Positions 1 to 10,339 of a stretch of 64,000 nucleotides of DNA are shown here, in pieces. The notes beneath the pieces are model-generated. The model ran no database searches. It was not told the DNA's origin and worked only from the letters and a program-made list of their open reading frames with translations. The position numbers and the translations under genes are program-made. Every line of letters begins with the position of its first letter. The first letter of the stretch is position 1. The stretch spans positions 5,394,001 to 5,458,000 of the forward strand of contig JBHGNT010000006.1 in NCBI GenBank assembly GCA_043228905.1, in the 5' to 3' direction. The DNA comes from Azolla caroliniana (taxonomy: Eukaryota; Polypodiophyta).

Positions 1-954
1 CATAATGCTTTTCTCTTTATTTGGCAGAATGTGAAAGCGGTGTTCGACGCAGCTATCAAAGTCGTGTTACAACCTCCTAAACAACAAAAACGTCGAAGAA
101 AGAAGCAGAGGCATTGTACCATACTCTGAAGACAGAGACAAGGATTCCTAGTCTCATGTTAAAAGAAGAGCTTTGTGAAGACTATCTTTGAAAGTCAAGG
201 CTTCATTTAGATACATATATATCTATCTATAGTCTTCACTAGCTCTCTTTACCTGTATTGATTTGACTTGGTGCAGACATTTGAGAGGGAACTATTATAG
301 TTCTCTCTTTGTTGTATATGTAGTAGAAGACTTGTTTTAACATCTCCCTATTTTCATTGGGTATCACTAACTAGGTACGTACTACATTGGGAAGAATTAC
401 ATTATGCTATGTTTCAATATTGGAAGTATCTTGCCATTTTTTCCCTTCATTTCTGTCAATATCTCTCTCTCTCATGGGCTCAAATTATATCTCTACTTGT
501 TACCATTGTTTGCATAACATACCTTTGGCTGAATCCGATTCTTCCACTTGAATGATAAAGCATTACCTCTCCAAACACAATGTGAATAATCCTTCCATGC
601 ATCTATTTGTGTAGCCCGACAAAGACCAACAGGGCCCAAAGGAAAGGGCAAATGACCCAACAAGGACACTAAAACCTAGTGGGCCAAACCCTGCAAGTAG
701 AGCAGATGACCATTATGGACACATGGGGTGTATGGATGCTAAACTTAATGTTTGCTTGTAGCCTGAGCAGGTATGTACATATAATAGACAAGCTATTAGG
801 AGCTAGTTTTATCAAAGGGACAAGCATGTAGTAAGTGGGATTCGAGGCTAACAAAGATTATAAGAGAATTTTCTTTTATCCAATTGCATGCATGTCTGTG
901 TATTGGGGGGTGGGGTTAGCTTAACATATATCTCACATAGAAACATTCCCTAGA

Positions 955-956
<2 letters not shown>
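1..956. other. Unannotated AT-rich DNA
   Basis: No reading frame, splice pattern or repeat family is recognised. The first ~200 bases could be the 3' end of a plus-strand gene that starts before the window (short exon-like AG-rich text followed by AT-rich sequence), but no protein similarity is visible. Confidence 0.4.

Positions 957-1011
<55 letters not shown>
957..1011. repeat. (TA)n then (TATG)n microsatellite
   Basis: A run of TA dinucleotides passes directly into TATG tetranucleotides. Confidence 0.95.
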
Positions 1012-1034
1012 GAACACCTCGGGTATGCAAAAGC

Positions 1035-1207
1035 TTTAACTCTATCGGCTAATAGAAAGTTTGACCTCCATATCCATATGTTGTCGAGTATCTCATATTG
1101 TAGATATATGTATGTTTGTTGGATATGCTTTCATTGTATCATCTAATAGAAAGTCAAGAAGATCCGTATGTCATCCAAGTATCTAATCTTATCGATATAT
1201 GTATGTC
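1035..1207. repeat. Degenerate two-copy tandem repeat, period ~92 bp
   Basis: CTAATAGAAAGT recurs at about 1051 and 1143, and GATATATGTATGT at about 1103 and 1195, both about 92 bases apart, with diverged sequence between. No coding content is seen. Confidence 0.6.
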
Positions 1208-1620
1208 TTTGTTTACCTATCTTAATCCACTATGAAGGTCAATAGTGTAGTCTAATCATTGTGGATTGCTAAACCGTGTTTTCTTGGTATTTATTGAGGA
1301 TTAGGCAGAGCATGATAGAATAGTGCTATGGGCCGTATAACTTTATTGACAAGCACAATGAGGAGAAGGTGTAATAAGAGTGGGATATGGTGGATTGAAC
1401 ATCATAGCTTATATGTAAAGCACGCACATATACACACATACAACTAAGGTTAGGGTTAGGGTTAGGTTTAATGGTAGGGTAGGGTTAGAGTTAGGTGGGG
1501 CTTATTTAGATGTGAATTTCACAAACTAATGGGCCCAGGGTTCAAATCTCAACTCAACCTACTCTCTTTTGTTCCCTCTCCACGATATATGGGAAATTTA
1601 CACTCGATATAAATGGATCA

Positions 1621-2063
1621 CCCCACGAGAGCCACTCCCATCTAAAATGTTGTACTATAAGGAACACTCTGCACTTCTCTAAGTTATGTTTTATTACACA
1701 ACCAAAATATCTAGATACATTCTTATCAAATGCACTAAGGGTTGCCATTGGACAACTTAGGATATCATCTCACCAACTTGAGATTGAGAATGGTTGTACT
1801 AATAGAATCCCTAGAGAGGAAAGGATATGTAGGTTATGTCACATAGAGATAGAGGATGAGTATCACTTTACATGCAAGTGTCAACTTTACACCGAGATAA
1901 GAGCGAAATACCAAGACATACTAGGACCCTCTCCCACCCTCTCCAAACTATTAGATACCCTGGATATAAAGAGACTAGGTAGGTATATCTTTGAGGTAAA
2001 ACAACATAGAGAGAATAAGCTACAAAATGTTAACCATAACCATTTAATATTCACCAACATGTA
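1621..2063 (+). mobile_element. C-terminal zinc-finger remnant of a non-LTR retrotransposon-like protein
   Basis: One open frame (in phase with 1741) runs to a TAA at 2061-2063. It encodes an LRISSHQLEIENG segment, then PREERICRLC, then EDEYHFTCKC, giving a C-x2-C...H-x3-C-x-C cluster followed by YTEIRAKY. A cysteine/histidine tail after REERIC is typical of the end of LINE-type reverse transcriptases. The reverse transcriptase itself is absent, so this is a 5'-truncated relic. This REERIC form differs from the zf-RVT tail of the usual angiosperm L1-type LINE seen at 24.8 kb. No internal stop interrupts it. Family assignment is by motif only. Confidence 0.5.
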
Positions 2064-2150
2064 ACTAATGAAACTTTTCAGGAACAAGGGGAGATGATGA
2101 ATGTGGACACACCTACACCGCTCGCCCTTTCCCTTGCTGAAGCAAAAAAC

Positions 2151-2486
2151 CAAAGAACAACCAAACACCTTTGGATGTCGGGCTTCAAAGCAACTCGACG
2201 TGGAGTAGAAATCATTAAGAAGATAAAGGGAACGTGAGCTGCGCTTGCGCCCGCCTAGAAGCTATGGTTGGGGGTGCCTTTTACATCGGGACCACGGGCC
2301 ACATCCACATCGAGAAGCAAAGAACAACCAAACACCTTTGGATGTCGGGCTTCAAAGCAACTCGACGTGGAGTAGAAATAATTAAGAAGATAAAGGGAAC
2401 GTGAGCTACGCTTGCGCCCGCCTAGAAGCTATGGTTGGGGGTGCCTTTTACATCGGGACCATGGGCCACATCCACATCGAGACCCT
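2151..2486. repeat. Tandem duplication, period 168 bp
   Basis: CAAAGAACAACC begins both copies (2151 and 2319). The copies are nearly identical, including a CG-rich stretch unlike the surroundings. High identity indicates a recent duplication. The unit lies just 3' of the LINE-like remnant and may derive from its tail. Confidence 0.9.
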
Positions 2487-2578
2487 TTGACCTCTTGCTT
2501 CTTTTCGAGAGACTTCGATGGAAATGGAACTAGGCCTAATATAAAGGCCTTTCCTTTCTAGAATATTTTTCTTACTAG

Positions 2579-3013
2579 TAACAATCGGCAACGGTTTGGT
2601 TTGGTTTGAGAGGGTCAAAACCGAACCGTTTAAAATCGTTGAAACTTGAACCAAACCGAACCATGAAACCGTTAAACCGTTAAAACCGTGGTTTTGTGGT
2701 TCAGTTTTGGATTTCAACTTAGGTCAAGTTTTTAAATTTATAATATTTCATTATTTTCAAATTTTCAAATTTTAAAGATCTTCCTAAAATGTGAGAATAA
2801 GGTTTAAAAATAAAAAGATGGTTTAAAAATAATTTTTTAAAATTTAAAAAAAGTAAAATAAAAAAAACCTGACCGTTTAAACCGCGGTTTCTAACTGTTG
2901 AAACCGAATCGAACCGTTTTAAAAAACCTAAACCTGAACCAAACCAAACCAAACCGTTGAAACAGCGGTTTCACGGGTCGATTTGGTTCAAACCGAACCG
3001 TTGCCAATTGTTA
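2579..3013. mobile_element. Non-autonomous hAT-type MITE (435 bp)
   Basis: The ends are inverted repeats: TAACAATCGGCAACGG at the left and the complement of TAACAATTGGCAACGG at the right. CTTACTAG lies immediately outside both ends (2571-2578 and 3014-3021), a perfect 8-bp target-site duplication, the hallmark of the hAT superfamily. The interior is AT-rich with many GGTTTGGTTT/AAACCGAACC motifs and no transposase, so it depends on a hAT transposase elsewhere. It sits ~490 bp upstream of the GT47 start codon. Confidence 0.85.
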
Positions 3014-3141
3014 CTTACTAGAACTCTTTAGCTTTTAAGTCTTATTTTAATTTTAAATTTAATTTTTTTTTACCTTCGATGAATTGGGTAAATACCCCAT
3101 TTTTGTTGTAAACCAAATTGTCTTGTCTTGTCTTGCCATGT

Positions 3142-3385
3142 GATGGGCCCAATTTTGGTCTTAGAAGACCATATATTTGGGCCAATTTTGGACTTGTCTG
3201 TGATGGGCCAATTTTTTGGTCTTAGAAGACCATATATTTGGGCCAATTTTGGTCTTGTCTATGATGGGCCCAAATTTGGTCTTAGAAGACCATATATTTG
3301 GGCCAATTTTGGTCTTGTCTATGATGGGTCAATTTTGGTCTTAGAAGACCATATATTTGGGCCAATTTTGGTCTTAGAAGACTCT
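3142..3385 (+). promoter_or_regulatory. Promoter-proximal tandem array, four ~60-bp units
   Basis: Units start at GATGGGC (3142, 3202, 3263, 3323), with periods of 60, 61 and 60 and a shortened last unit. Each unit contains an inverted repeat, TGGTCTT-AG-AAGACCA, and most contain TGGGCC/GGGCCCA, which match the plant site II (TGGGCY) class bound by TCP factors. The array ends just before a TATA-like TTATATAT at 3388-3395, ~110 bp upstream of the GT47 ATG. Regulatory role is inferred from position. Confidence 0.6.
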
Positions 3386-3387
3386 TT

Positions 3388-3397
3388 ATTATATATC
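3388..3397 (+). promoter_or_regulatory. Candidate TATA box of the GT47 gene
   Basis: TTATATATC lies directly after the tandem array and ~110 bp before the ATG, leaving a leader of about 80 bp that includes the GAA tract. Confidence 0.45.
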
Positions 3398-3440
3398 TTT
3401 CTTTCTCCCCCAAACCTCCTGCAGCATCTCAGCTCACACA

Positions 3441-3487
3441 CAGAAGAAGAAGAAGAAGACGAAGAAGAAGAAGAAGAAGAAGAAGAA
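3441..3487 (+). repeat. (GAA)n tract in the GT47 leader
   Basis: GAA triplets with one GAC interruption fill the predicted 5' untranslated region. A complementary CTT/TTC-rich tract lies at 3530-3560, inside the first 20 codons, so the transcript could fold around the start codon. Confidence 0.85.
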
Positions 3488-3503
3488 TCCCTGCAAGTAA
3501 TCC

Positions 3504-4826
3504 ATGGTGGGCAATCACATCTCCTCCTCCTTCTTCTTCTCCTTCTTCTTCTTCTTCTGCTATGCTTCACCATCGCCATCTGTTTCTTCTTCTTTCCCCC
3601 TGTCACAGATACTCTCTTCTCCCCAATTCTTCCGCTCCAACCATGCCCGCATGCTCTCTTCTTTCAAGATCTTCATCTACCCTCTTCCCACCTCCAACTC
3701 GCAGGAAGCTCCCCATTCCAAGCTTCCATGGCTTCTTCAGCCCCAGGATACTTCTGTCTTATTCTTCTCCCTGCTCTCACAAAGCCCCTTCGTGACGCAC
3801 GACCCTGAAGCCGCTGGCCTCTACTTCATCCCACCTTTTTATTCACCATCATCGCCATCTTCTTCTTCCCTGCCAGAAATGGTGCCTCTGAACAGAAAGA
3901 ATTCGGCGAGAGATCTGGTCCAGAAGCTTCGCGATGAGTTTCCATTCTGGCAAAGGACCCTAGGGGGAGATCATTTCTTCGGTGTTTGCCACAGATTTCC
4001 TGGAGACGGATCCCGCAACGTACTGGAACTTCAGAAGAACGCCATATCTATGGCGTGCTCAGAGCTCTTCTGCAGCAATGAAGATGGATCTACAAATATT
4101 ATCCAAGAAAAAGGCATGGATCCTCAGTTTTTCCCACATAAAGACATAGTTTTGCCTCCCTTCCAAAACATTAGTCTGAACGATAAGAAAGAAGCCATAA
4201 CAGAGGAGTACCTTCTGTCTCGCCGGCGTGCTAACTTGGTCTATGTTATGGACTCCATGAATACTGTTGCGAGAAAGCTATGGATCCATGACTCCGAGTT
4301 TCTATTCCATTCCGATCAAGATCTGTCGGAAACAAGCCAGAATTGGTCACAAACTGATCACGGAACGTCACAAACCCATCAAAACGAATCGGGAAGTGGT
4401 CAAGATATACCAGAAACCATAGCTAGCAGCAAGTTCTGCTTAACCTTTGCTACACAAGGATTGATCAAGGTCTGGAAGAAGAAGAGCATTAGCATCGTGG
4501 ATGCCATGGTTGCTGGATGTGTTCCTGTCATAATCTCCCATGGTTACCTCCATAGCTTACCTTTCCAAGACCTTCTAGATTGGACCAAACTCTCTGTCAT
4601 TGTGAGCTCTTCAGAGGACATGGGAAAGCTCAAAGCTGACCTGAAAGCTATGCCAGAAGCAAAGTATAGGGAGCTTCAAAGGAACGTTATCACTGCTTCT
4701 ACCCACTTCCAATGGAATGTTCCTCCTAGGCCGTATGATGCTTTTTACATGATTATGCATCAGTTGTGGCTCCGTCAGCATTCGATTCGGTATGCCCGGA
4801 GGAATATGGGCATTCAATCATCTTAA
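3504..4826 (+). CDS. Exostosin-family (GT47) glycosyltransferase, intronless
   Basis: A 440-residue open frame starts at ATG 3504 in a CCATGG context and ends at TAA 4824-4826. GT47 proteins are Golgi type II membrane enzymes that add sugars to cell-wall polysaccharides or glycoproteins. Residues 10-21 form a Phe-rich hydrophobic stretch consistent with a signal anchor. The exostosin fold shows as FKIFIYPLP (54-62), THDPEAAGLYFIPPF (98-112), RTLGGDHFF (151-159), KDIVLPPF (213-220), SKFCL (309-313) and AMVAGCVPVIIS (334-345). The usual Cys-Pro-x-Gly after SKFCL is changed (TFATQG), and residues 270-305 are a low-complexity Ser/Gln/Asp insertion, so the donor-substrate region is divergent. Length is slightly short for the family. 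Acceptor and sugar cannot be told. The absence of introns and the tidy promoter suggest a functional gene. Confidence 0.85.
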   Translation: MVGNHISSSFFFSFFFFFCYASPSPSVSSSFPLSQILSSPQFFRSNHARMLSSFKIFIYPLPTSNSQEAPHSKLPWLLQPQDTSVLFFSLLSQSPFVTHDPEAAGLYFIPPFYSPSSPSSSSLPEMVPLNRKNSARDLVQKLRDEFPFWQRTLGGDHFFGVCHRFPGDGSRNVLELQKNAISMACSELFCSNEDGSTNIIQEKGMDPQFFPHKDIVLPPFQNISLNDKKEAITEEYLLSRRRANLVYVMDSMNTVARKLWIHDSEFLFHSDQDLSETSQNWSQTDHGTSQTHQNESGSGQDIPETIASSKFCLTFATQGLIKVWKKKSISIVDAMVAGCVPVIISHGYLHSLPFQDLLDWTKLSVIVSSSEDMGKLKADLKAMPEAKYRELQRNVITASTHFQWNVPPRPYDAFYMIMHQLWLRQHSIRYARRNMGIQSS

Positions 4827-5117
4827 AAAGTATATGTTGTGAGGTGTGGCCATTGCAGAAGGAAGTGTGGTGTCTATCAGCTTGTTGCAGGTGAATTGGT
4901 TGCCCCATGTGCACTCAAGGATGGCCAGTGTCTCAAGGATGGAGCTCCATCCATAAAAGACTTGGAGTTTGTCCATAGTTAAGTGTGGTATCACTTGTGA
5001 CAGTAGATGAGAGTAGAGCAGCTTCAATCAATGAATCCATAGAACCTCCAATGTGACTTGGAGTTGTCCATAGTTAAGTGTAACAGTAGATAAGGCTCTT
5101 CTCTACTGTTACAAGTG
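4827..5117. other. 3' flank of the GT47 gene
   Basis: Contains repeated short phrases (GTCCATAGTTAAGTGT near 4971 and 5067; TCCATAGAACCTCCAATGTG near 5035) related to the hairpin that follows. No coding content is recognised. Confidence 0.4.
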
Positions 5118-5236
5118 GTACCACGCAAAAATCTTCCCTGCACATTGGAGGTTCTATGGATTAAATCACAAGAGTAGAGCAGCTTCAATCATTTGATCCA
5201 TAGATTCTCCAATGTGCAGGGAAGATTTTTGTGCAT
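5118..5236. repeat. Inverted repeat (hairpin), ~38-bp arms
   Basis: The left arm (about 5124-5162) contains AATCTTCCCTGCACATTGG; the right arm (about 5199-5236) is its near-perfect complement, CCAATGTGCAGGGAAGATT. The loop is ~36 bp. A third partial arm lies near 5035. It could be a fold-back element or a small-RNA hairpin; no terminal target duplication was recognised. Confidence 0.75.
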
Positions 5237-6160
5237 TCAGAAGTTTAGTGTGGCAGAATTCAGGGTTTGTTTTGGTCCAGGCAAGTGTGATGGCTGCTAA
5301 GCCAAGGCAAACCCTTGAATGTATTTATAGAATGGCCAATATGTCAAAAGACTGGTGTATGTGACAACTCTTTTGAATGAGTAATGCATAGACTATATAA
5401 ATATGTGAGTTTTGCTGTGAATATGTATACAAAGTATGGTAATGGTGAGAATCGAATTTTAATGCATTGAATGGCCTGCCCATATGTGGATGAAGTCGAG
5501 CAATGGCCGGGGAACTCTTCATCTTGTTGATAGGGGTATTCTTGGAAAACATGATTTTTTGATGATTGAGAGATCACAAAAGATGTAGATTGAGCAATCT
5601 TCAAATTACCACCATTTTGGCTTGTGGTTTTTTAGCTGCTGCAGTTGTTTTTTAGTGCTTGTTTTGTCAAAATGCTGCCCACCTTTGGTATACATATTGC
5701 GATTTACTTCATATCGTGTTTAATGTTGTTGAGCCTCATTTGTGGTGGCTATGGTGTATTGTTTTTCTGCATTCAGACACATCAAAGCTCAAAAGCTTAA
5801 TCCTTGAAGTTTGTTCCTCCATGGGAAAATTCTAACATTTTTTTGCTAATGGAAATAATAGAACTCCAATGACCTCTTCATCATTAACAATTTTCCCTTT
5901 TGTGACCTTGTCTATACACATCATAAGTTATATATTATGTTCCTAGATGTACAAATGTTCTCTTACAATATGGATTGCGGATTTTGAAAAGACCCACAAA
6001 AGACATTGGTTACATCCACCATTTGAGGGAAGAGGAGTAATCAAGTATAAGCGGTACTTTGCACCTTGAATCATGCTGATGAAACAAATATTTTGCTGAT
6101 GCATAGAAACACTCAATGAACTTCATTGTTACATACAGTGGGATAGGATGGAAATATGCT
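5237..6160. other. Unannotated AT-rich DNA
   Basis: Short frames lack recognisable protein similarity. Nothing else seen. Confidence 0.4.
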
Positions 6161-6235
6161 TTTGAGACTCCTGAGAGAGTTTCCACCTTGTAAAATATCA
6201 TGCCCATGTGGAAACTCTCTCAAGACTCTCAAAAA
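6161..6235. repeat. Short hairpin, 27-bp stem
   Basis: TTTTGAGACTCCTGAGAGAG continues to TTTCCAC on the left and is matched by GTGGAAACTCTCTCAAGACT and following bases on the right, about 25 of 27 paired, with a loop of ~19 bases. The geometry resembles a small-RNA precursor or a tiny fold-back element; no other evidence favours either. Confidence 0.7.
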
Positions 6236-7394
6236 CAAGTTTGTCTTTGGAATTCCACTGGAAAGGAAAATTCTTGAATGCAAGAGATATTGAGTGTATC
6301 ATAGTATTGAGTAGTCTCAAAGTTTGCAAAGCCCAAAAATGGTTGAGCGTCTTTCATGCGGGAGACCGCATAGCTAAGGAATTCCACTTAAGTTTGATCA
6401 AATTTACATTTCTCCAATTTTTTGTATAAAGATGTCCCATGTTTGTAATGTTTGGCAAGCATGAGGTGCGCATGTCTACGAGAAGATGGAAATAATGTTG
6501 TAAGTACACCATGATGAACCGATCCCATGCATTTATTAGGCCGAAACATTAGTATATATTTGTGTTAAGTCCTTGGTGTAGGCATCAGACCTTTCCCATG
6601 GCATTGGCATTGGCACAATATATCCAAGCTACAATATATAAAGAGAGAGGGCAAGGCTAAGATAACCAAGTCAAAAGCATTTAAATGTCCAAGAATTATA
6701 AATTCAACAAGCAAGGCTATTTCTTATGCACTTTCCTAAGCAAGGCTAAAGCTCTTTCACTATTCACTCCTTCTCTGTCTCTGGCTCTCTCTAACCTTAA
6801 TCAAATGCCTAATTACTTAAGTTTATCACATTAAATATATAGACTTGACTTGTGTGTAATGTGGTGATGATTAATTGAAGCACTGTGACTCATTCGTTAT
6901 GATTTCATTCTTTGATTTTATTGATTGTAGTGTTTACATTAAGTCATAGAAGCCGGATCTTGTTTCCTTAATTAAGAAGTGTTAGAAATGAGAAGTTTAT
7001 GTCATGAGCACATAGAAGGGCATACATTCTTGGGGAAACTTGAGCTTACGAGCCTCGTAATCATATCAAATGTAGCGTTGTAAAATTTTACATTATTGTA
7101 AACAATTAATGTGGTAGTTACATGTGATAGCCAAATGGCGAACAATACAATAGTCAAGTCATGTGCAAATGTTGATGTTAGGTAGTGAGCGTACCTTGAT
7201 GCTAGGTTGTGGCCATGTGTAAGTCTAGGGATACCATGTGTAGAGAAATGAAAAGCGTGTCAAACTATTTTGGTTCAACACCAATCTAAGCCACACTCTT
7301 AAACTTCTTGTTGTTTATGGTTATCTAACAAATTCCCTTTCCTTATTTGGTTTTCTGATTCAATATTGTCTTTGGCTTTGATGCTAAATTGGAG

Positions 7395-7398
<4 letters not shown>
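6236..7398. other. Unannotated AT-rich DNA
   Basis: No coding signal or recognised repeat. Confidence 0.4.

Positions 7399-7449
<51 letters not shown>
7399..7449. repeat. (CT)n microsatellite
   Basis: About 25 uninterrupted CT units. Confidence 0.97.
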
Positions 7450-7451
<2 letters not shown>

Positions 7452-8504
7452 CATGATAATTAATTGAACTTTTCTTGTAGGTATGGAGTCTATCAATAAG
7501 AAAAAATGGATGCACAACCAATTTTGTGGCACTAGATAAAGAGAATCAAAGTCTACTCAAAGACGTAGAATATGTGATTGTTGAGAAGGCATGACAATAT
7601 GAGGAGCTAGTGTAGTGGGTCTAACAACTGAAACAATAAAATTAACATTGTGATAGCAAACTTTAGGAGAACAAAAATCTCCAAAAGAATTAAGTCTCCC
7701 AACAAAGTTCAATATTCCACTAATAGATTTTTGGCATTATATTCAAAAATATTTTTATCTTGAAAAATAAAAAACATGATCTCACTTATGAGGATTCTCG
7801 ATTCAAGTTTTTATGGTAACTGAAACACACCCCCATTCAATACCCAATCTACAATGCTAATGTTGGATTAGTCACTACCTAGTTAATGCTCATATAAACA
7901 CTAGCGTCATTTCCACATTACTAAAGAAGGTCACCATTTCTAGTGTACTTAATAAGTGTATTAATCAAGAGATTCAAGCATGCTTTAGAGATGCATTATG
8001 TTTTTAAATGGATGGTAAATAAGATTAGAAGATTGCAAAAGGAGATAATCTTGCCTTGACAATATGGTAGACTTGCACTTTGTTTCATAGGATTGCTTCC
8101 ACCATGGGATTCACAATAATGGAAAGAACTTGTTTTTTACCTTTTAAGAAGACATGAGATCAGTTAAAGAGGCTATGATTCAAGTTTGATGTGATATCCT
8201 ATTGTTTAAGTGGCATTTAGAGTGCCAACTAATAAAATGTTGCGCCCCAAGGCCATGATAGACATAGGCCAAAATTTGTGTTGATTTATCGAACACAACA
8301 ATTCTATTACACCCAATTGTGTGTAAACTGGTCCATCCACAAGTTTGCACACTTTAGGCTACAGTTGACGTTCATAGGTTTATATTGTATGCTTCACTCC
8401 CCATATCTTTGTAGAGGTATTGGTATTGTTATAAGTTTATCACATGTAAGAGCAACAACTTATAAAGAGAGTTTTTGGAAAAAAAAAAAAAACAACTTCT
8501 AAAG
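7450..8504. other. Unannotated DNA
   Basis: Decayed sequence with stops in all frames. It could be old retroelement DNA, but no diagnostic motif is visible. Confidence 0.35.
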
Positions 8505-9058
8505 AGAGAGGGTAGCATTAGAAGTAAAATAGATAAAGCCTTGTGTCCTTCCAAGTGTGAAAGGGAACAAAGGTAAAAGCACTTACATGTAAAGGAAAAA
8601 TAAATGTCAATTTTTTGTCTCTTCCCACTTCACATCAATGCATAGGTGTTTGTATGCTACGCCTATTAAGTTATGACATGCCCGGGGGACAATGTATAAG
8701 GGGAGAGGGTAGCCTCCTCGTCACTATTTGGGGGTGAATCATTAAATAGGTGAAGCCCGTGAATCTAGGGCTTGGACGGCCCTGAACTCGTCTCGAATAT
8801 CGTAGACGATCGGGGCCGTCCAATATTTTTGATGTAAAAAGAAAAGAAAAAGAATATAGATAAAAGTAAAAATAGAAAAAAAGGAGAGAAAGAGAGAGAG
8901 AATGTAGCTTCCCGGGTAGTATCATAAGTAAAAGAAAGGAGTGGGTAGTATGATAAGTAAAAAAAATGTAAAGCCTAATGCCTTCCTTAGCATGAAAGGT
9001 CACAAATGTCAAAACACTTAAATGACACCTTTTTGTGTCGTCCCATTTCTTCACTTTC
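8505..9058. repeat. Diverged direct repeats flanking a palindrome
   Basis: Segments 8505-8640 and 8928-9058 share an ordered set of phrases (GGGTAG, AAGTAAAA, AAAGCCT, CACTT, TTTTTGTGTC/TTTTTTGTCTC) and look like diverged copies ~420 bp apart. Between them, TTGGACGGCCC (8772-8782) and GGGGCCGTCCAA (8811-8822) are inverted copies. The arrangement suggests an old small transposable element, of unknown class. Confidence 0.5.
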
Positions 9059-10339
9059 CAAATTTAGGCTAGAATTTTTTCATAAACCTTCCCCCTTCTC
9101 TCTTTCCTAGTTTACCAACTTAAAAATTTAGGTTTGAATTGTATGGAAGTGTTTCAATTTCTTCATTGTGAGTTGAGAGTTTAATGTTAAGCTTGCCAAA
9201 GTGGTTAACACTTCATTAACACACTTATGAATGCTCGACATATATTCTTACCCAACTCGGCCACAATAGGAAGTTGCAAACTTGAATAACCCAACACCGT
9301 GAGGATGGCATAATTTGAAGTACCTATATCATGTTCCACCTATCCCTAGATATGTGTTCATAAGATTGTAGGCAACATGAAGATTGATTTACAAAAAAAT
9401 ATTCTAGGTCCAAATGTGATTCAAAATGACACATAATCCTAGAGATCCGTTCTTCTTATCAATGAATAGGATAAACATGTCAATTGGAGGTTTAGCATGG
9501 TGGATGAAGAGTTTCTTGAGATTTTTGTGAATGTGAGATTGGAGCATTGAGGTTCAAAGAACTCATAGATTGGTCAAACGGGAGGAGAGATGCCTTCGTT
9601 GACGTTGATGGGGAATTTCTAAGGTCAGTGTTTGTCGATAATATGCATATTCTTTTCAAACACATCAACTGGGTTCTTGTATTTTATCAGGACAGAATGT
9701 GATTGAATGGTTCCTAGGAATTGGTGGAGTTGACATCGAAGGTGTACACTTGAATATGTTAAGCATTGTACATTCAAGATTGGTTTTATGGACAAATCTT
9801 TACCTTGAAATGCCTTGTGGGAGTATAATTGGAGAAAGAGAAAACTAGGAGAGATATTGTGGAAGCAAATAGAAAATTGATCCATTATGAAATTGTTGGA
9901 ATAGATGGAGCATCAACTCAAACTGGACTCGTGGATACAGATGGAACCCTGGCATGTTGTGGCTTTGTAAATATAAGAGGACCTAGTATAGTTGGCAACA
10001 ATCCTAGTAGAAATTGATATAGTGAGCTTAGAAATCAATTATTGGATTGTGAGGTTTGAGCCAACCAAGGCTAAGGACGATCAAAGGAACCATGAATTTG
10101 GTAATCACCTTAACTAGTATTGAAGCTATTTTTTCATGACCAAGATACCGACATGTTGACCGTTATTAAATGTTGGTAAAGAGGATATGGCTCCAAAATT
10201 GCCTATTCCATATTTTGGAAGATTTTGGAGCCAATGTTGTCATTTGACATGAAAAAGGCCCATGAAGCTTGAGATAAGCGTGAGCACTAAACAAGACCAT
10301 TTCCATTGAAAACAATGAAAATTGTTAAGCCATTGGGCT
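9059..10339. other. Decayed DNA, probably retroelement
   Basis: No intact frame. Because a Ty3 gag relic follows on the minus strand, the minus-strand continuation here may be its protease region, but no DTG/DSG motif was found. Confidence 0.3.

Noticed and set aside
1446-1496. TTAGGG-like telomeric repeats
   Set aside because: Only about three imperfect units; too short to be an interstitial telomere and could be chance or a short degenerate satellite.
3319-3606. Minus-strand frame rich in Arg and Ser
   Set aside because: It is the reverse reading of the GAA/TTC tracts of the GT47 gene; composition is wholly repeat-driven.
9829-10017. Short plus-strand frame (62 residues)
   Set aside because: No homology, no splice signals, inside decayed retroelement DNA.
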